From NCBI GenBank assembly GCA_045656145.1, contig JAZOQP010000037.1, forward strand, positions 1-64,000: DNA of 64,000 nucleotides. Reading direction: 5' to 3'. This document shows, one piece after another, positions 37,101-41,742 of this stretch (its first letter is position 1; every line of letters starts with the position of its first letter). A model generated the notes under the pieces. It did not search any database. It was not told where the DNA came from and saw only the letters and a program-made list of their open reading frames with translations. The translations under genes and the position numbers were made by a program. Source of the DNA: SIG565 sp045656145 (GTDB lineage: Bacteria; Bacillota; Clostridia; Oscillospirales; Acutalibacteraceae).

Positions 37101-37925
37101 ATAGAAATATCTTGAATTGGATGTTGCAGCATATCTGCCTGAATAGGTAAAGTCGATAGTATAGTCTGCAAAAGCAGAAACTAATTTACCGCCCTTGGTT
37201 TCAGGCTTAAGATACATATAAGCTGCAGCATTGGTTGCAATACCAAGACCCTTGCCATCTGTATATGTCCAGCTATTCTGTTGGGTAATCCAGTCAGGAT
37301 TGGTATAGGTGAACTCTACGCCATCAGCTGTTGTATATGTTTTACCATAATACTTAGCATGAGCAGTATTGAACAATGCCCAATCGCTTGCAGGGTTACC
37401 TGCTACGTGAGTACTCTTATGAGCCGATAATGAACTGCTTGTTTCATCATTCGGGTTAGTAGACGGAGTATAGTTTACGCCATCAATAACCAAAGGCTCA
37501 ATAGTTTTTAAATCATCAGCAGAGAAAGTGTAGTCATAAATAACTGCGCTACCGTTTGCTGCCGGTTCAATTATGTAAATAGTTTTTGTTTCGCCGTTTG
37601 CTGTGGCTTCGATAGCATAGATATCGGAACCTGCTACATCAACGGTCTTAGCGGTATCATCAACACGTACACCGCCTGAAGTATCGGTTGTTGACCATGT
37701 GATATTAGCGCCGTTATAGGTGTCTCCACCAAACTGCACGTCAATCTTAGTAAGGTCGATAACCGTGCCCTGCTTTGCAGGAATTACGGGCTTATTGTTA
37801 ACCACTGTGTAAACTGCAGCGTCAGCAAAAGCCGTGAAAGCTACTGAAAGCATTGAAACAAGCATTGCCACTGCAAGCAATACTGATAATGCTTTTTTGG
37901 TAACTCTCTTAATCGAGTTGTTCAT
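25122..37925 (-). CDS. Giant secreted multi-repeat protein with beta-helix and SGNH esterase domains
   Basis: The 4267-residue protein starts with a signal peptide (about 1-34, AFA-DA cleavage). Nine repeats follow, beginning near residues 43, 420, 728, 1052, 1390, 1706, 2036, 2463 and 2796. Each opens with a KPAIPM-type strand, an Ig-like part (NITWSTTDTSGGV; 'TIYIIEPD') and then a larger beta-sandwich (LRPDSESGKLVSSF). Near 3165-3220 is an InlB-B-like GKVFAGWYTDANC module. A right-handed beta-helix starts near 3378 (KVYYVSNSGAD; LLKRGDTFRESV). An SGNH hydrolase starts near 3933 with Ser3941 (YLGGSVTAG), Asn4013 (FSINDV) and Asp4101/His4104 (DIVHPN). A C-terminal beta-sandwich spans about 4150-4267. 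No LPXTG, SLH or dockerin is seen, so retention is unexplained. It probably binds, deacylates and perhaps cleaves a decorated polysaccharide. AGGAGG precedes the ATG; the 56-residue peptide gene is 41 bp upstream. Confidence 0.85.
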   Translation of the reverse strand: MNNSIKRVTKKALSVLLAVAMLVSMLSVAFTAFADAAVYTVVNNKPVIPAKQGTVIDLTKIDVQFGGDTYNGANITWSTTDTSGGVRVDDTAKTVDVAGSDIYAIEATANGETKTIYIIEPAANGSAVIYDYTFSADDLKTIEPLVIDGVNYTPSTNPNDETSSSLSAHKSTHVAGNPASDWALFNTAHAKYYGKTYTTADGVEFTYTNPDWITQQNSWTYTDGKGLGIATNAAAYMYLKPETKGGKLVSAFADYTIDFTYSGRYAATSNSRYFYLLGKYSLINATYNGTSNNFVLKDEKFAGVQLPGGNNFTYTSFSTVVSGGEGTVISDKTFATATADNNVRVTFNGNNITYAIKLATQSEYTVLYDGVAREGEDIANLKGTIAIDNAEQSRQYNKSITVTIDLTAEAAVMDAYLSDLLIVEASKPAIPLTAGKKLDLSSIYFEFDNGAVARGADITWSTEETGVAVDNTAKTVTMFAPGIYKITAAYAKADAPKTIYIIEPNSDGTKELYYHAFSESEVDTATGDFVADSAWTLTSGAGNLAWNSIGGVQTGNALYCGYQLKPESEAGKLVSSFRDVIIDANIAFSTNFGAADKTFDFSLVGRVNGSTYAGGGFNGAGGQTVDWARLNVSGTENLYTYDTKNTTTNTFYSYRVSLIGNDIKIAKNGVEAPITLSDDQLAKIGDTKTGTISLSDYNTRLVFKDIKVTLVFTADELSAYDHLISDIVLVSADSPAIPMAAKTTADLSNIYFGFDSGLVASGKDITWSTADTSGAVAVEGTTVLLTASGIYTITAEYKGEKKDFYVLEPDADNTKVIYSHTFSENDLVDGQFTEESEWTHTDASALGTSYNGVTGIGNYGNISDYFYLRPDSESGKLVSQFSNVIVEVNYALPSNFNWSGNEIAGPLARVNFVNNTVADGRESYVIVTYTRTNNEGSNQYNQYTDISYSVNGVGGPSTDLGLTIPQKAFSTVKVELIGNSMRTFINTGAGFVETTQDLTADQQEALNNTKGGTIGIFSGQNYRAPLGYAKVSIAFAEDLVKAIKDASSELFVVSNTKPAIPMTVGKKINISDIYFQFPSGKVALGKNITWSTTDETGGLIVEDTEKTIALLSNSILPLTATLGDDVATFYVLEPDSSNEYVLMNYTFSADDVLTGIPADTPTYFGKDDTWIAYSASASSFAFDASKGLSLSAANTNSYALLNPESPYGQLVSSFADYTIESSASNWTPNWNERSDSTFTYYLRYNMAGEKINTANDTYLGFAGCFCSTAYGYAEYSNNGKLSAGSGFGYDPAINAIDTKVKVEGSNLTAWQKNKGASEYTKVYEMNEDTKSDASKLAAARGVTGAGTVGWYSYNIGRAYMQYIKVSISFTEEEIAKFSNPAITTDLVIVPASKPAIPMTIGKKVNVSDIFFAFDSGAVALGKNITWSTTDTTGGVMVADADKAIALLGSDIYTVTAEFNGEEKIFYVLEPDSNNQREIYYHAFSEADVDTSTKNFVADSDWTLVSGAGDLAWNSIGGVQTGGALYCGYVLKPSSDAGKLVSSFRDVIIDANIAFSTSFGAADKSYDFSLVGRMNWENNETLTGATTYAGGGFNGMGGQSVDWARLNVSGTENLYTYDTKNTAVNTFYSYRVSLIGDNIEIYKNGAKAPITLNDTQVSKIGDTKAGTLSLSDYNTRLVFKDIKVTIQFTDEEIATFSKPEINSDLTIVKSGNPVIPMEAGTKISVSDIFFEFNSGKVFSGASIEWSSNNNSVVVDNDTDTITLFAAGRYDITASFGGEEKTLYVITPDENNQHVLMNYIFSSSDTKSGIAAGTPTYFGENDTWIAYNESGNASIAYDSSKGISLSAGNTNTYALLNPDSAYGKLVSNFADYTIETQATSLQLSWGDRYDTYYNIYGRYNVKGSVLSNKNDTYLGIQGLFYSSSNSSIIYSGGNAYAGASSFGYNPSTFSVNTKMTFKGNDLTVWQKNRDDANYTKVYQLSEDTTSDPSKVAAARAVTGAGTVGWYSYNIGRAYIKYFKVTIDIDTDLFAKLKATAENISVIPANNPALPMSVNTVLNLKELYFEFDGGKAVQGKNITWSYEGEKGGVVVSDNDKTITLFTADYLYPITATAGDYTATFYVYALEKDTKIEIYNKEFSSEDFEYNGYGEYFFTKDSEWMSDAVYDESRPSYSNVRWSESHKAIVAMYTEDLANAEGFWLGDWGAGTIFLDPNSESGKLVTSFRDIIVEADAVSTTTYGSSGRGSVGPIARLQINPIDYMDLDGDGELAFESNGDPEIFDWYGDNEWQYDGYDTPWSGKYGYNYDYDTGAYEEIRTIPVNRVASLWRIQGGGDNTAFTLDISTKNLEYVRPDDGMTVPTVPQNFKFYNPSNNNNKPAVSTQTLSVIGNTVTATLQGKEPAGELNTAVFTLTDAQNAALTETDAGTIGFHIDNQCRGGVRAIRAYITPTEAQKALVEKNSTKLQGVYTMKYSAPAMPMEVNYKLDLTNIYFELNENGILGKGSDLTFSVNNSLASVDNVTKTVTMLGEGVATLTVSNGDLSADYYLVTADENGEYVIYDHTFSGLDLSGGAFTEESEWATTFSSSLTINAHGIYGNAASAAAFYLREDSASGKMISRFADITTEFTGVVNGVVGRLFGSILRVDLGDNDAYDSTDSGLFFGVFPYASNSAAPNNASWMRLFYSGVRQDSDRHIMLKDQNGNDFIINNEGQTYTYRTTVNGANAAVSFKTVSHADPTDVRTSYKDLSGYPIPKALQKGGTAGFYTDSDARNINVSNFKAIITIDETLKQNIKNNSVKVNIIDSTKPAIPMNVGQTLDLKLLTLTADNGVLIDGATATWSLSDENAYVVLDTVDRAVIAYSSGYATLTATDSLGNSVNIYITIADSKGEYTIYYHKFSLNDLEIAADGNYVFTDASEWYGKSLSSGYADSEIKLGFNKSISADGYVMRGMTATNGNSTGWAMYVRPDSASGIKLSKFSDITLNTYLIPQANNANFYYNYTRLKINEDGTIGNNFNQMVRVGNSGAPATWVRVNKNNNSNGYIREIRNITTPAGENFAPTQFQGWYATYTVSGAENGSITYASKADYSDAITITHSPSGANISTADGASKDVAYDINRVDDSLISEGGTIGFGGGALAMISYDFVEVQITFTDAELAYYDQFKADNNSVKVQEFEDISKYRGEPYTAPDAPYGKVFAGWYTDANCTETLDPSVKSGKAYAKFVSNEVFSVKWQITDPADTFERVVNGKQRKDNSFDLRLVSTVDTTKYNRVGFTLERSDGKVAGFTTDTVYKKITGEQGTVVYDPTSFADISKYFITVNVTNFDWATWGNEFFTATTVFETKDGTIVYNTSNANTFKPSNDTQAIDLAEAEMYEKIKNNPDTLTANKVYYVSNSGADSYYAGTKSSPYKTLNYAMSKAKTYKDNNPSKTVAILLKRGDTFRESVLMGKDISIGAYGTGAKPKVYGSWDALTDSRISAQKIDYFQIDANDTKQAGLRLDKFTAPEGTELWSINLTNSELWGATKLDFGSIFFVEDEAEQNVIAADKKWFKAEENYRYDASLDDMVEAYDFFFDYNNKMVYVLLPEGKNLTDFAHVEIQNSGAVLYAQPNTGNSFDCDDSMSNISFQNLEIRYGNFGISVSEAHVDASNTTNPFTGHQNFKADGLEIGWIGGARQGDEGVYNSSAHGSYTRLGNGIEIWGGCENMVVENCYIYQVYDAAVTFQFNVRRNNGGYEDITTDYILYKDINISNNLLTDNVYNFEYFMSVDMEDSATIETYDYAKMQNISFSDNICRRAGGTADNEMWGLAYRPDKGVASHIKGGNTYGNHTILDENGDSTFVIENNIFDSAVNSALGVSASNEGGEPEFRNNIYVVANNEKFTVNNKSYEGKQFIKLFDKTGSLVTKATAGSVYASARTLSTWGGVEEIDNLANTNYKLKNGENINVGYLGGSVTAGTGADDASTQSWRALTTAYLTEKAAATGSLITETNAAWGGTGSSWGFFRMNEQLLKNDLDLVFVEFSINDVYAGLSKTQSALYMEGIIKKLREVNPYMDIVIVFITDEGHIGGADWDNKAAHKAVAEHYGIPTIDVGAALAKDMAETGKQWSDYSEDIVHPNADAYEIYAIEVAQSLDVLLTAEAPAGLVKHEVPTTDLVSNQATLTEIVTVDRIANVNGFEVRDNTFTTFVEEEFFGSAGSSFTYTFTGNSLGLFLSNLENAPGTVTFKATIDGKETVEKTFKGGDCRELPLVENLKNGTHTVKVEVVSGGEIAIGGILIAK

Positions 37926-37966
37926 AAATTTATCCTCCTAATTATGATTAATTACGATTTTTGTTT

Positions 37967-38137
37967 TTAACCCCAAGGATTATTGGGATTGCCTGTGCCA
38001 TCACCGAAGCCATCGCCTGAATCAACTTCGGTATCAATGCCGCCGCCATCAGGTTCCACTTTCAATGATGTTACGATAACATCTTCAGAAAGGAATTTTA
38101 CTATTTCCAATTCCGGTGTTACGTACAAACTTTTCAT
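37967..38137 (-). CDS. 56-residue leader-like peptide co-transcribed with the giant gene
   Basis: The ATG at 38137 has a purine-rich ribosome site (GGAGGTAGAGGAA). The peptide has an N-terminal half SLYVTPELEIVKFLSEDVI and a Gly/Asp/Asn-rich tail (DSGDGFGDGTGNPNNPWG). It has no Cys, no hydrophobic segment and no signal peptide. The Y..P.L spacing recalls leader motifs of some ribosomally made peptides (lasso type YxxPxL), but no maturation enzyme is nearby. Similar short proteins with a '(Y).(T/S)PE(L/V)E...F..EDVI.TS' start are common in gut Clostridia to my memory, with no known role. The 41-bp spacing and lack of a terminator indicate one transcript with the giant gene. Confidence 0.7.
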   Translation of the reverse strand: MKSLYVTPELEIVKFLSEDVIVTSLKVEPDGGGIDTEVDSGDGFGDGTGNPNNPWG

Positions 38138-38174
38138 TTCCTCTACCTCCAAAACTAAATAATGTTACAGTGTT

Positions 38175-38203
38175 ATCATATCATACCCTATTTTACCTTG
38201 CAA
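38175..38203 (-). promoter_or_regulatory. Promoter of the peptide-giant protein operon
   Basis: Minus-strand TTGCAA (38203-38198) and TATGAT (38180-38175), 17-bp spacer, 38 bp before the peptide start. Nothing else was seen in the spacer 38138-38342. Confidence 0.6.
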
Positions 38204-38342
38204 GCAATAGATTTTCTCTTTAATGTTTCCCCTTTTTTTAGTGCCTAAAAGCAGTACTATTTTAAGGTTTCAAAAAATATAGTTTTAGACCTTTTAACAA
38301 AAACTGTAAACCCTTTTGATATTAATTATTGAAATAATGCAA

Positions 38343-38372
38343 AAGGCAGAGTGGCTTTACTCCACCCTGCCT
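38343..38372 (-). terminator. Terminator of the Asn-rich gene
   Basis: AAGGCAG.GTGG pairs with CCAC.CTGCCTT (one mismatch) and is followed on the minus strand by TTTGCATTAT; a weaker T run than at other sites here. Confidence 0.65.
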
Positions 38373-38392
38373 TTATATTATATATGTATTAA

Positions 38393-39313
38393 TTATCCGT
38401 TTAATCCGCCCATACTGTTTCCGATGGAATCATTAACAGGCTCTTCTTCCTCTTGACCGCCGCCCTGGTTTCCACCTTGGTTATCGCCGGTATTATCATT
38501 GTTATCGTCGTTGCTGTTGTCGTTGTTGTTATTGTCGTTGTTATCGTTGTTATCGTTGTTATCGTTACTATTATCGTTGTTATTGTTGTTATCGCTGTTA
38601 TTGTTGTCGTTATTATTATTGTTGTTATCGTTGTTATTATTATCGTTGTTATTATTGTTATTATTGTCGTTATTGTTGTTATTATCGTTGCTATTATCGT
38701 TGTTATTGTCGTTATCGCTGTTATTATCGTTGCTATTATCGTTGTTATTGTTGTTATCGCTGTTATTGTTGTCGTTATTGTTGTTATTATTGTTGTTATT
38801 ATCGTTGTTATTATTGTTGTTATTATTGTTGTTGTTATTATTGTTGTTGTTATTATTGTTGTTATTATTATTATTGTTATTGTTATTGTTATTATTATTA
38901 TTGTTGTTATTATTGTTATTATTATTGTTATTGTTATTATTGTTATTATTGTTATTATTGTTATTATTGTTGTTATTGTTGTCGTCATTATCAGAGAAAA
39001 GGTCATCGAAATCATTGCCCTGATTATTGCCGCCCAGATTATTACTTCCTTCTTCGCCGCCATCAATTATGCCATTGGAATTAGGCTTATTGCTTTCGGA
39101 ATTACCGTTACCACTACCGCTGCCATCAGGAGTAGTGCTTTCTCCGCCGTTATTATCGGGGAGCTCGGTACCGTTATCGGTGCCCTGCTCTATCTGAGAG
39201 TTACTACCCGCGGTTTCTCCCGCACCATTAGGGTTACATGTTGCAAGAATTATTGCAACGGCTAAAGCTACAACAACTATAGGAATTAAGATAAATAATG
39301 TCTTTTTATTCAT
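38393..39313 (-). CDS. Membrane-anchored, secreted Asn/Asp-rich low-complexity protein
   Basis: The 306-residue protein has an N-terminal hydrophobic segment (about residues 5-25) ending in LATC. That could be an odd lipobox, but Thr at -1 is unusual. A Gly/Asn/Ser/Glu-rich linker runs to about residue 108. Then come about 160 residues that are almost only Asn with scattered Asp and Ser, and a final Gly/Gln/Glu-rich tail (NQGGGQEEEEP to GGLNG). No folded domain is apparent. It may be a flexible surface spacer, though it has no sorting signal. The start has AAGGTGG upstream. The plus-strand open frames across it are poly-Ile/Val/Leu shadows. Confidence 0.7.
   Translation of the reverse strand: MNKKTLFILIPIVVVALAVAIILATCNPNGAGETAGSNSQIEQGTDNGTELPDNNGGESTTPDGSGSGNGNSESNKPNSNGIIDGGEEGSNNLGGNNQGNDFDDLFSDNDDNNNNNNNNNNNNNNNNNNNNNNNNNNNNNNNNNNNNNNNNNNNNNNNNNNNNNNNNNNNDNNNNNNNNNDNNNSDNNNNNDNSNDNNSDNDNNNDNSNDNNNNNDNNNNNNNDNNNNDNNNNNNDNNNSDNNNNNDNSNDNNDNNDNNDNNNNDNSNDDNNDNTGDNQGGNQGGGQEEEEPVNDSIGNSMGGLNG
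38505..38992. repeat. AAY/GAY triplet simple-sequence tract inside the Asn-rich gene
   Basis: About 490 bp consists almost entirely of minus-strand AAT, AAC and GAT/GAC codons with occasional AGC, seen on the plus strand as ATT/GTT/GTC repeats. Longer periods (for example a 27-45-base unit with one AGC) recur on the side near 38550-38790. Such tracts expand and contract in whole codons. Confidence 0.9.
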
Positions 39314-39384
39314 ACGAACACCACCTTAAATTTAGTATACAATATATTCCTTAATAAATCAAGAAGATAATTTTAACAAAACCC

Positions 39385-39413
39385 TTGACAAATGGCTCCA
39401 AATACCTTATTAT
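39385..39413 (+). promoter_or_regulatory. tRNA-Leu promoter
   Basis: TTGACA (39385-39390), 17-bp spacer, TATTAT (39408-39413), 22 bp before the tRNA 5' end. Confidence 0.8.
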
Positions 39414-39435
39414 ATTTAAGTGCTAAATTTAATAT

Positions 39436-39522
39436 GCCGCTGTGGTGGAATAGGCAGACACAAGGGACTTAAAATCCCTCGGGGGCGACTCCGTACCGGT
39501 TCAAGTCCGGTCAGCGGCACCA
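39436..39522 (+). tRNA. tRNA-Leu (anticodon TAA)
   Basis: The acceptor stem GCCGCTG (39436-39442) pairs with CAGCGGC (39512-39518), followed by A and an encoded CCA (39520-39522). The anticodon arm is GGGA-CTTAAAA-TCCC with TAA. A long variable arm and the T arm CCGGTTCAAGTCCGG complete a class II tRNA. It reads UUA and UUG leucine codons. It stands alone, between its own promoter and terminator. Confidence 0.97.
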
Positions 39523-39556
39523 AAAATCCCGTTCACGAAAGTGAATGGGATTTTTA
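39523..39556 (+). terminator. tRNA-Leu terminator
   Basis: AAAAATCCC-TTCAC pairs with GTGAA-GGGATTTTT around a GAAA loop, with a G/T mismatch; T-rich tail. Confidence 0.88.
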
Positions 39557-39699
39557 CTTTTTACTTCTTATCTCTTCACTATTACATCAAAATTAAACTT
39601 TGCACCTTTTTATTCAAGCTGATATACCAAAACAATTTAACAGCATATACTAATACTGGGCATATAGAAACCATAAAATATGAAAGTTATTGATACGCT

Positions 39700-39864
39700 A
39701 TGAATTCGTTAGAACTAACAACCGCAATAACTGCGCTTGCCAATACCATTGCTTGCAACCTCTCGATTGATGAAATGGCTCTTTTAGCAAGCATTCTCGT
39801 TCAGTTGGGCGACACCCTCGCCACAATTGCGGCAAGAGAAAATTTATGCATAGATAAAAAATAA
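39700..39864 (+). CDS. Conserved 54-residue protein, DUF6774-like
   Basis: This short frame starts MNSLELTTAITALANTIAC and continues LSIDEMALLASILVQLGDTLATIAARENLC. The pattern of an ALAN.LA helix, a 'DE..LL..I..QLGDTLATIAA' helix and a final Cys recurs in small Clostridia proteins that I recall as DUF6774 (unverified). No canonical ribosome site is seen. Instead a seven-codon frame (ATG 39680 to TGA 39703) ends on the start codon as ATGA, which may deliver ribosomes by coupling. A perfect terminator follows. Function is unknown; two amphipathic helices suggest an oligomer. Confidence 0.7.
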   Translation: MNSLELTTAITALANTIACNLSIDEMALLASILVQLGDTLATIAARENLCIDKK

Positions 39865-39901
39865 CCGAGGTCTGATTTAAAATATCAGACCTCGGTTTAT
39901 T
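39863..39901. terminator. Terminator after the 54-residue gene
   Basis: A 14-bp perfect stem (AACCGAGGTCTGAT 39863-39876 with ATCAGACCTCGGTT 39884-39897) with 7-nt loop; A/T runs on both flanks fit termination of both converging genes. Confidence 0.92.
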
Positions 39902-39910
39902 TATCGCTTA

Positions 39911-40639
39911 CTAATCTCTTCCTCCGAAGTTTAAATTAAAACCATCCGAGTTATTTGATGATGGCTGAGGTAAATAAGGAATAAGGCGCTCAGCTGTATT
40001 AATAATCGGCATAGACTGAATATACACTTTACCGGGGCCTGTAATTCGGGTGTTGAAAACACCTTCTCCGCCAAACAAAATATTTTTAAAGCCCCTAACG
40101 GTTTCAATATCCATGCTGCAACTTTCGCTCATTGCCGCAAGGTAACCTGTATCAACAATTATGCTCTCCCCTACGCCTAAGGTGTATTCCTTGCAATAGC
40201 CATCGATTTCAATGAAGGCGGTGCCTTCGCCCGAAATCTTTTGCATAATGAATCCTTCTCCGCCAAACAAACCTCTGCCTAGAGATTTTTGGAAAAACAC
40301 GGATAAATCTAAACCCTTCTCCATTGCTAAGAAGCCTGATTTTTGAACAATAATGCCGTTACCCAATGTTACTTCAAAAGGAATTATAGAGCCGGGGAAA
40401 GATGAAGCAAAAGCAATCATTCCGCTGCTACCCTGCGGGGTATATTCATTCATAAATATGGAATCTCCCGAAAGAAGCCTACCAAGTGCCTTTTTAATTC
40501 CACCGCCGCTATTGGTTTGCATCTGCATATTGGGGCTCATCCAACTCATTGCGCCACTTTGAGTGCAAAGGGATTGACCCACTTCGGGATAACAAATAAC
40601 AACCGGTAAATTGCCACCTTCAATTTCATATTTAATCAT
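39911..40639 (-). CDS. AIM24-family protein
   Basis: The 242-residue protein matches the AIM24/TIGR00266 beta-sandwich family: ICYPEVGQSLCTQSGAMSWM, then SGDSIFMNEYTPQGSSGMIAFASSFPGSIIPFEV (key SIFMN.YT), VQKSGFLAME, GRGLFGGEGFIMQKISGEGTAFIEIDG, LGVGESIIVDTGYLAAM, and NILFGGEGVFNTRITGPGKVYIQSMP. The length is typical. The family is widespread and its biochemical role is unclear; the mitochondrial member stabilises inner-membrane complexes. GGAGGGG precedes the ATG. It converges with the 54-residue gene and follows the rhodanese gene by 36 bp, possibly in one transcript. Confidence 0.88.
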   Translation of the reverse strand: MIKYEIEGGNLPVVICYPEVGQSLCTQSGAMSWMSPNMQMQTNSGGGIKKALGRLLSGDSIFMNEYTPQGSSGMIAFASSFPGSIIPFEVTLGNGIIVQKSGFLAMEKGLDLSVFFQKSLGRGLFGGEGFIMQKISGEGTAFIEIDGYCKEYTLGVGESIIVDTGYLAAMSESCSMDIETVRGFKNILFGGEGVFNTRITGPGKVYIQSMPIINTAERLIPYLPQPSSNNSDGFNLNFGGRD

Positions 40640-40675
40640 AACTTCCCCTCCAATTATATAAGTTGTAAATTTATC

Positions 40676-41068
40676 TTATTTCACAGTTTCATAAGGCCAG
40701 CTGATAATTCCGCCAAATTCTTTAACATTGGTATATCCCATATCGGCAAGAGCCTGCGCAACTTTTTTACTTCGATTACCGCTTCGGCAATAAACCAAAA
40801 TTAATTTATCCTTGTTTGGAAACATTTGCGGTGCTAGTTCCTTAACATTCTCCTCTTGAAGAACAATAGCATTTTTAATATGACCCGATTCAAATTCCTC
40901 GGGAGTTCTGGCATCAACTATTATATAATCCTTCTCGGTATCTATAATCTGCTTGGCTTCCTGAGGGGTAATTTGAGTATATTCAATCTTTTCTTCCTTA
41001 CAAGATGATAAACAAAAAAGAGAAAGACAAACAAAAAGCACCGAAATCATTCCTTTTAATATTTTCAT
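40676..41068 (-). CDS. Rhodanese-domain lipoprotein
   Basis: The 130-residue protein has a signal peptide with lipobox LSSC (Cys23) and a single rhodanese domain. The domain shows ITPQEAKQIID, YIIVDARTPEEFESGHIKNAI, and the active-site loop VYCRSGNRS with catalytic Cys. Membrane-tethered single-domain rhodaneses move sulfane sulfur or act in redox signalling; the precise partner is unknown. AAGGAG precedes the ATG. Confidence 0.92.
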   Translation of the reverse strand: MKILKGMISVLFVCLSLFCLSSCKEEKIEYTQITPQEAKQIIDTEKDYIIVDARTPEEFESGHIKNAIVLQEENVKELAPQMFPNKDKLILVYCRSGNRSKKVAQALADMGYTNVKEFGGIISWPYETVK

Positions 41069-41176
41069 AAACCTACTCCTTAAATTTCTTTATTAAATTA
41101 TATCACTTTTTTAAAGGTTATACAATAGCAATTCATAAAGAAATGGAATTAACATATAAATAATTAAGGTGGTATA

Positions 41177-41704
41177 ATGAAAAACAAACTCTTATTTTGG
41201 CAAACCGCAGGATTTATTTTCACTAGTGTTATGGGCACCCTTTTGCACTTTCTATATGAATGGAGCAATAATTCCATTCTTATAGCACCCTTTTCGGCGG
41301 TTAATGAATCGATTTTTGAGCATATGAAACTGCTTTATTTCCCGCTACTTATCTTTTCTATTATTCAATATAAATTCATAGGAAGGTATTTCGAAAACTT
41401 TTGGTATGCAAAACTTATTGGAACAACCTTAGGCCTGTTGATTATCCCTACGCTGTTTTACACATACACCGGTGCTTTTGGGGTTATGAAGGATTGGTTT
41501 AATATTACAATTTTCTTTATTGCCGCCGCCATTACCTATTATACCGAAACCAAAATATTAAAAAGTAGAAAATGTTCTCTTCCTTCTGCCATTTCACTTT
41601 TTATTCTCATTTTAATTGGAATTGTTTTTATTGTTCTTACCTTTTCCCCTCCAAAATTGCCTCTTTTTATAGATCCCATCACAAAGCTTTACGGAATAAT
41701 ATAA
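41177..41704 (+). CDS. Membrane protein, DUF6512-like
   Basis: The 175-residue protein has five hydrophobic helices. The N-terminal part GTLLHFLYEWSNNS and APFSAVNESIFEHMKLLYFPLL is a conserved pattern (HF.Y.....VN ES.WEH.KL.F.P) that I recall as DUF6512; charged and histidine residues in the membrane suggest metal or ligand binding. Function is unknown. AAGGTGG precedes the ATG. It is divergent from the rhodanese gene and ends in a bidirectional terminator. Confidence 0.7.
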   Translation: MKNKLLFWQTAGFIFTSVMGTLLHFLYEWSNNSILIAPFSAVNESIFEHMKLLYFPLLIFSIIQYKFIGRYFENFWYAKLIGTTLGLLIIPTLFYTYTGAFGVMKDWFNITIFFIAAAITYYTETKILKSRKCSLPSAISLFILILIGIVFIVLTFSPPKLPLFIDPITKLYGII

Positions 41705-41739
41705 AAACCCGAGTTGTATTAAAATACAACTCGGGTTTT
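41704..41739. terminator. Bidirectional terminator
   Basis: A 16-bp perfect stem (41704-41719 with 41724-41739, core ACCCGAGTTGTAT) with TAAA loop; serves the DUF6512-like gene and the converging glycosidase operon. Confidence 0.92.
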
Positions 41740-41742
41740 GTT

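Noticed and set aside
37967..38137. Lasso-peptide precursor
   Set aside because: Y..P.L spacing matches, but the G.F..T part of the leader motif does not, and no B1/B2/C maturation genes are within the window.
38453..39265. Long plus-strand open frames opposite the Asn-rich gene
   Set aside because: They read as poly-Ile/Val/Leu because the tract is a triplet repeat. They have no ribosome site or start context, and the minus-strand gene has a signal-like N-terminus and a normal tail.
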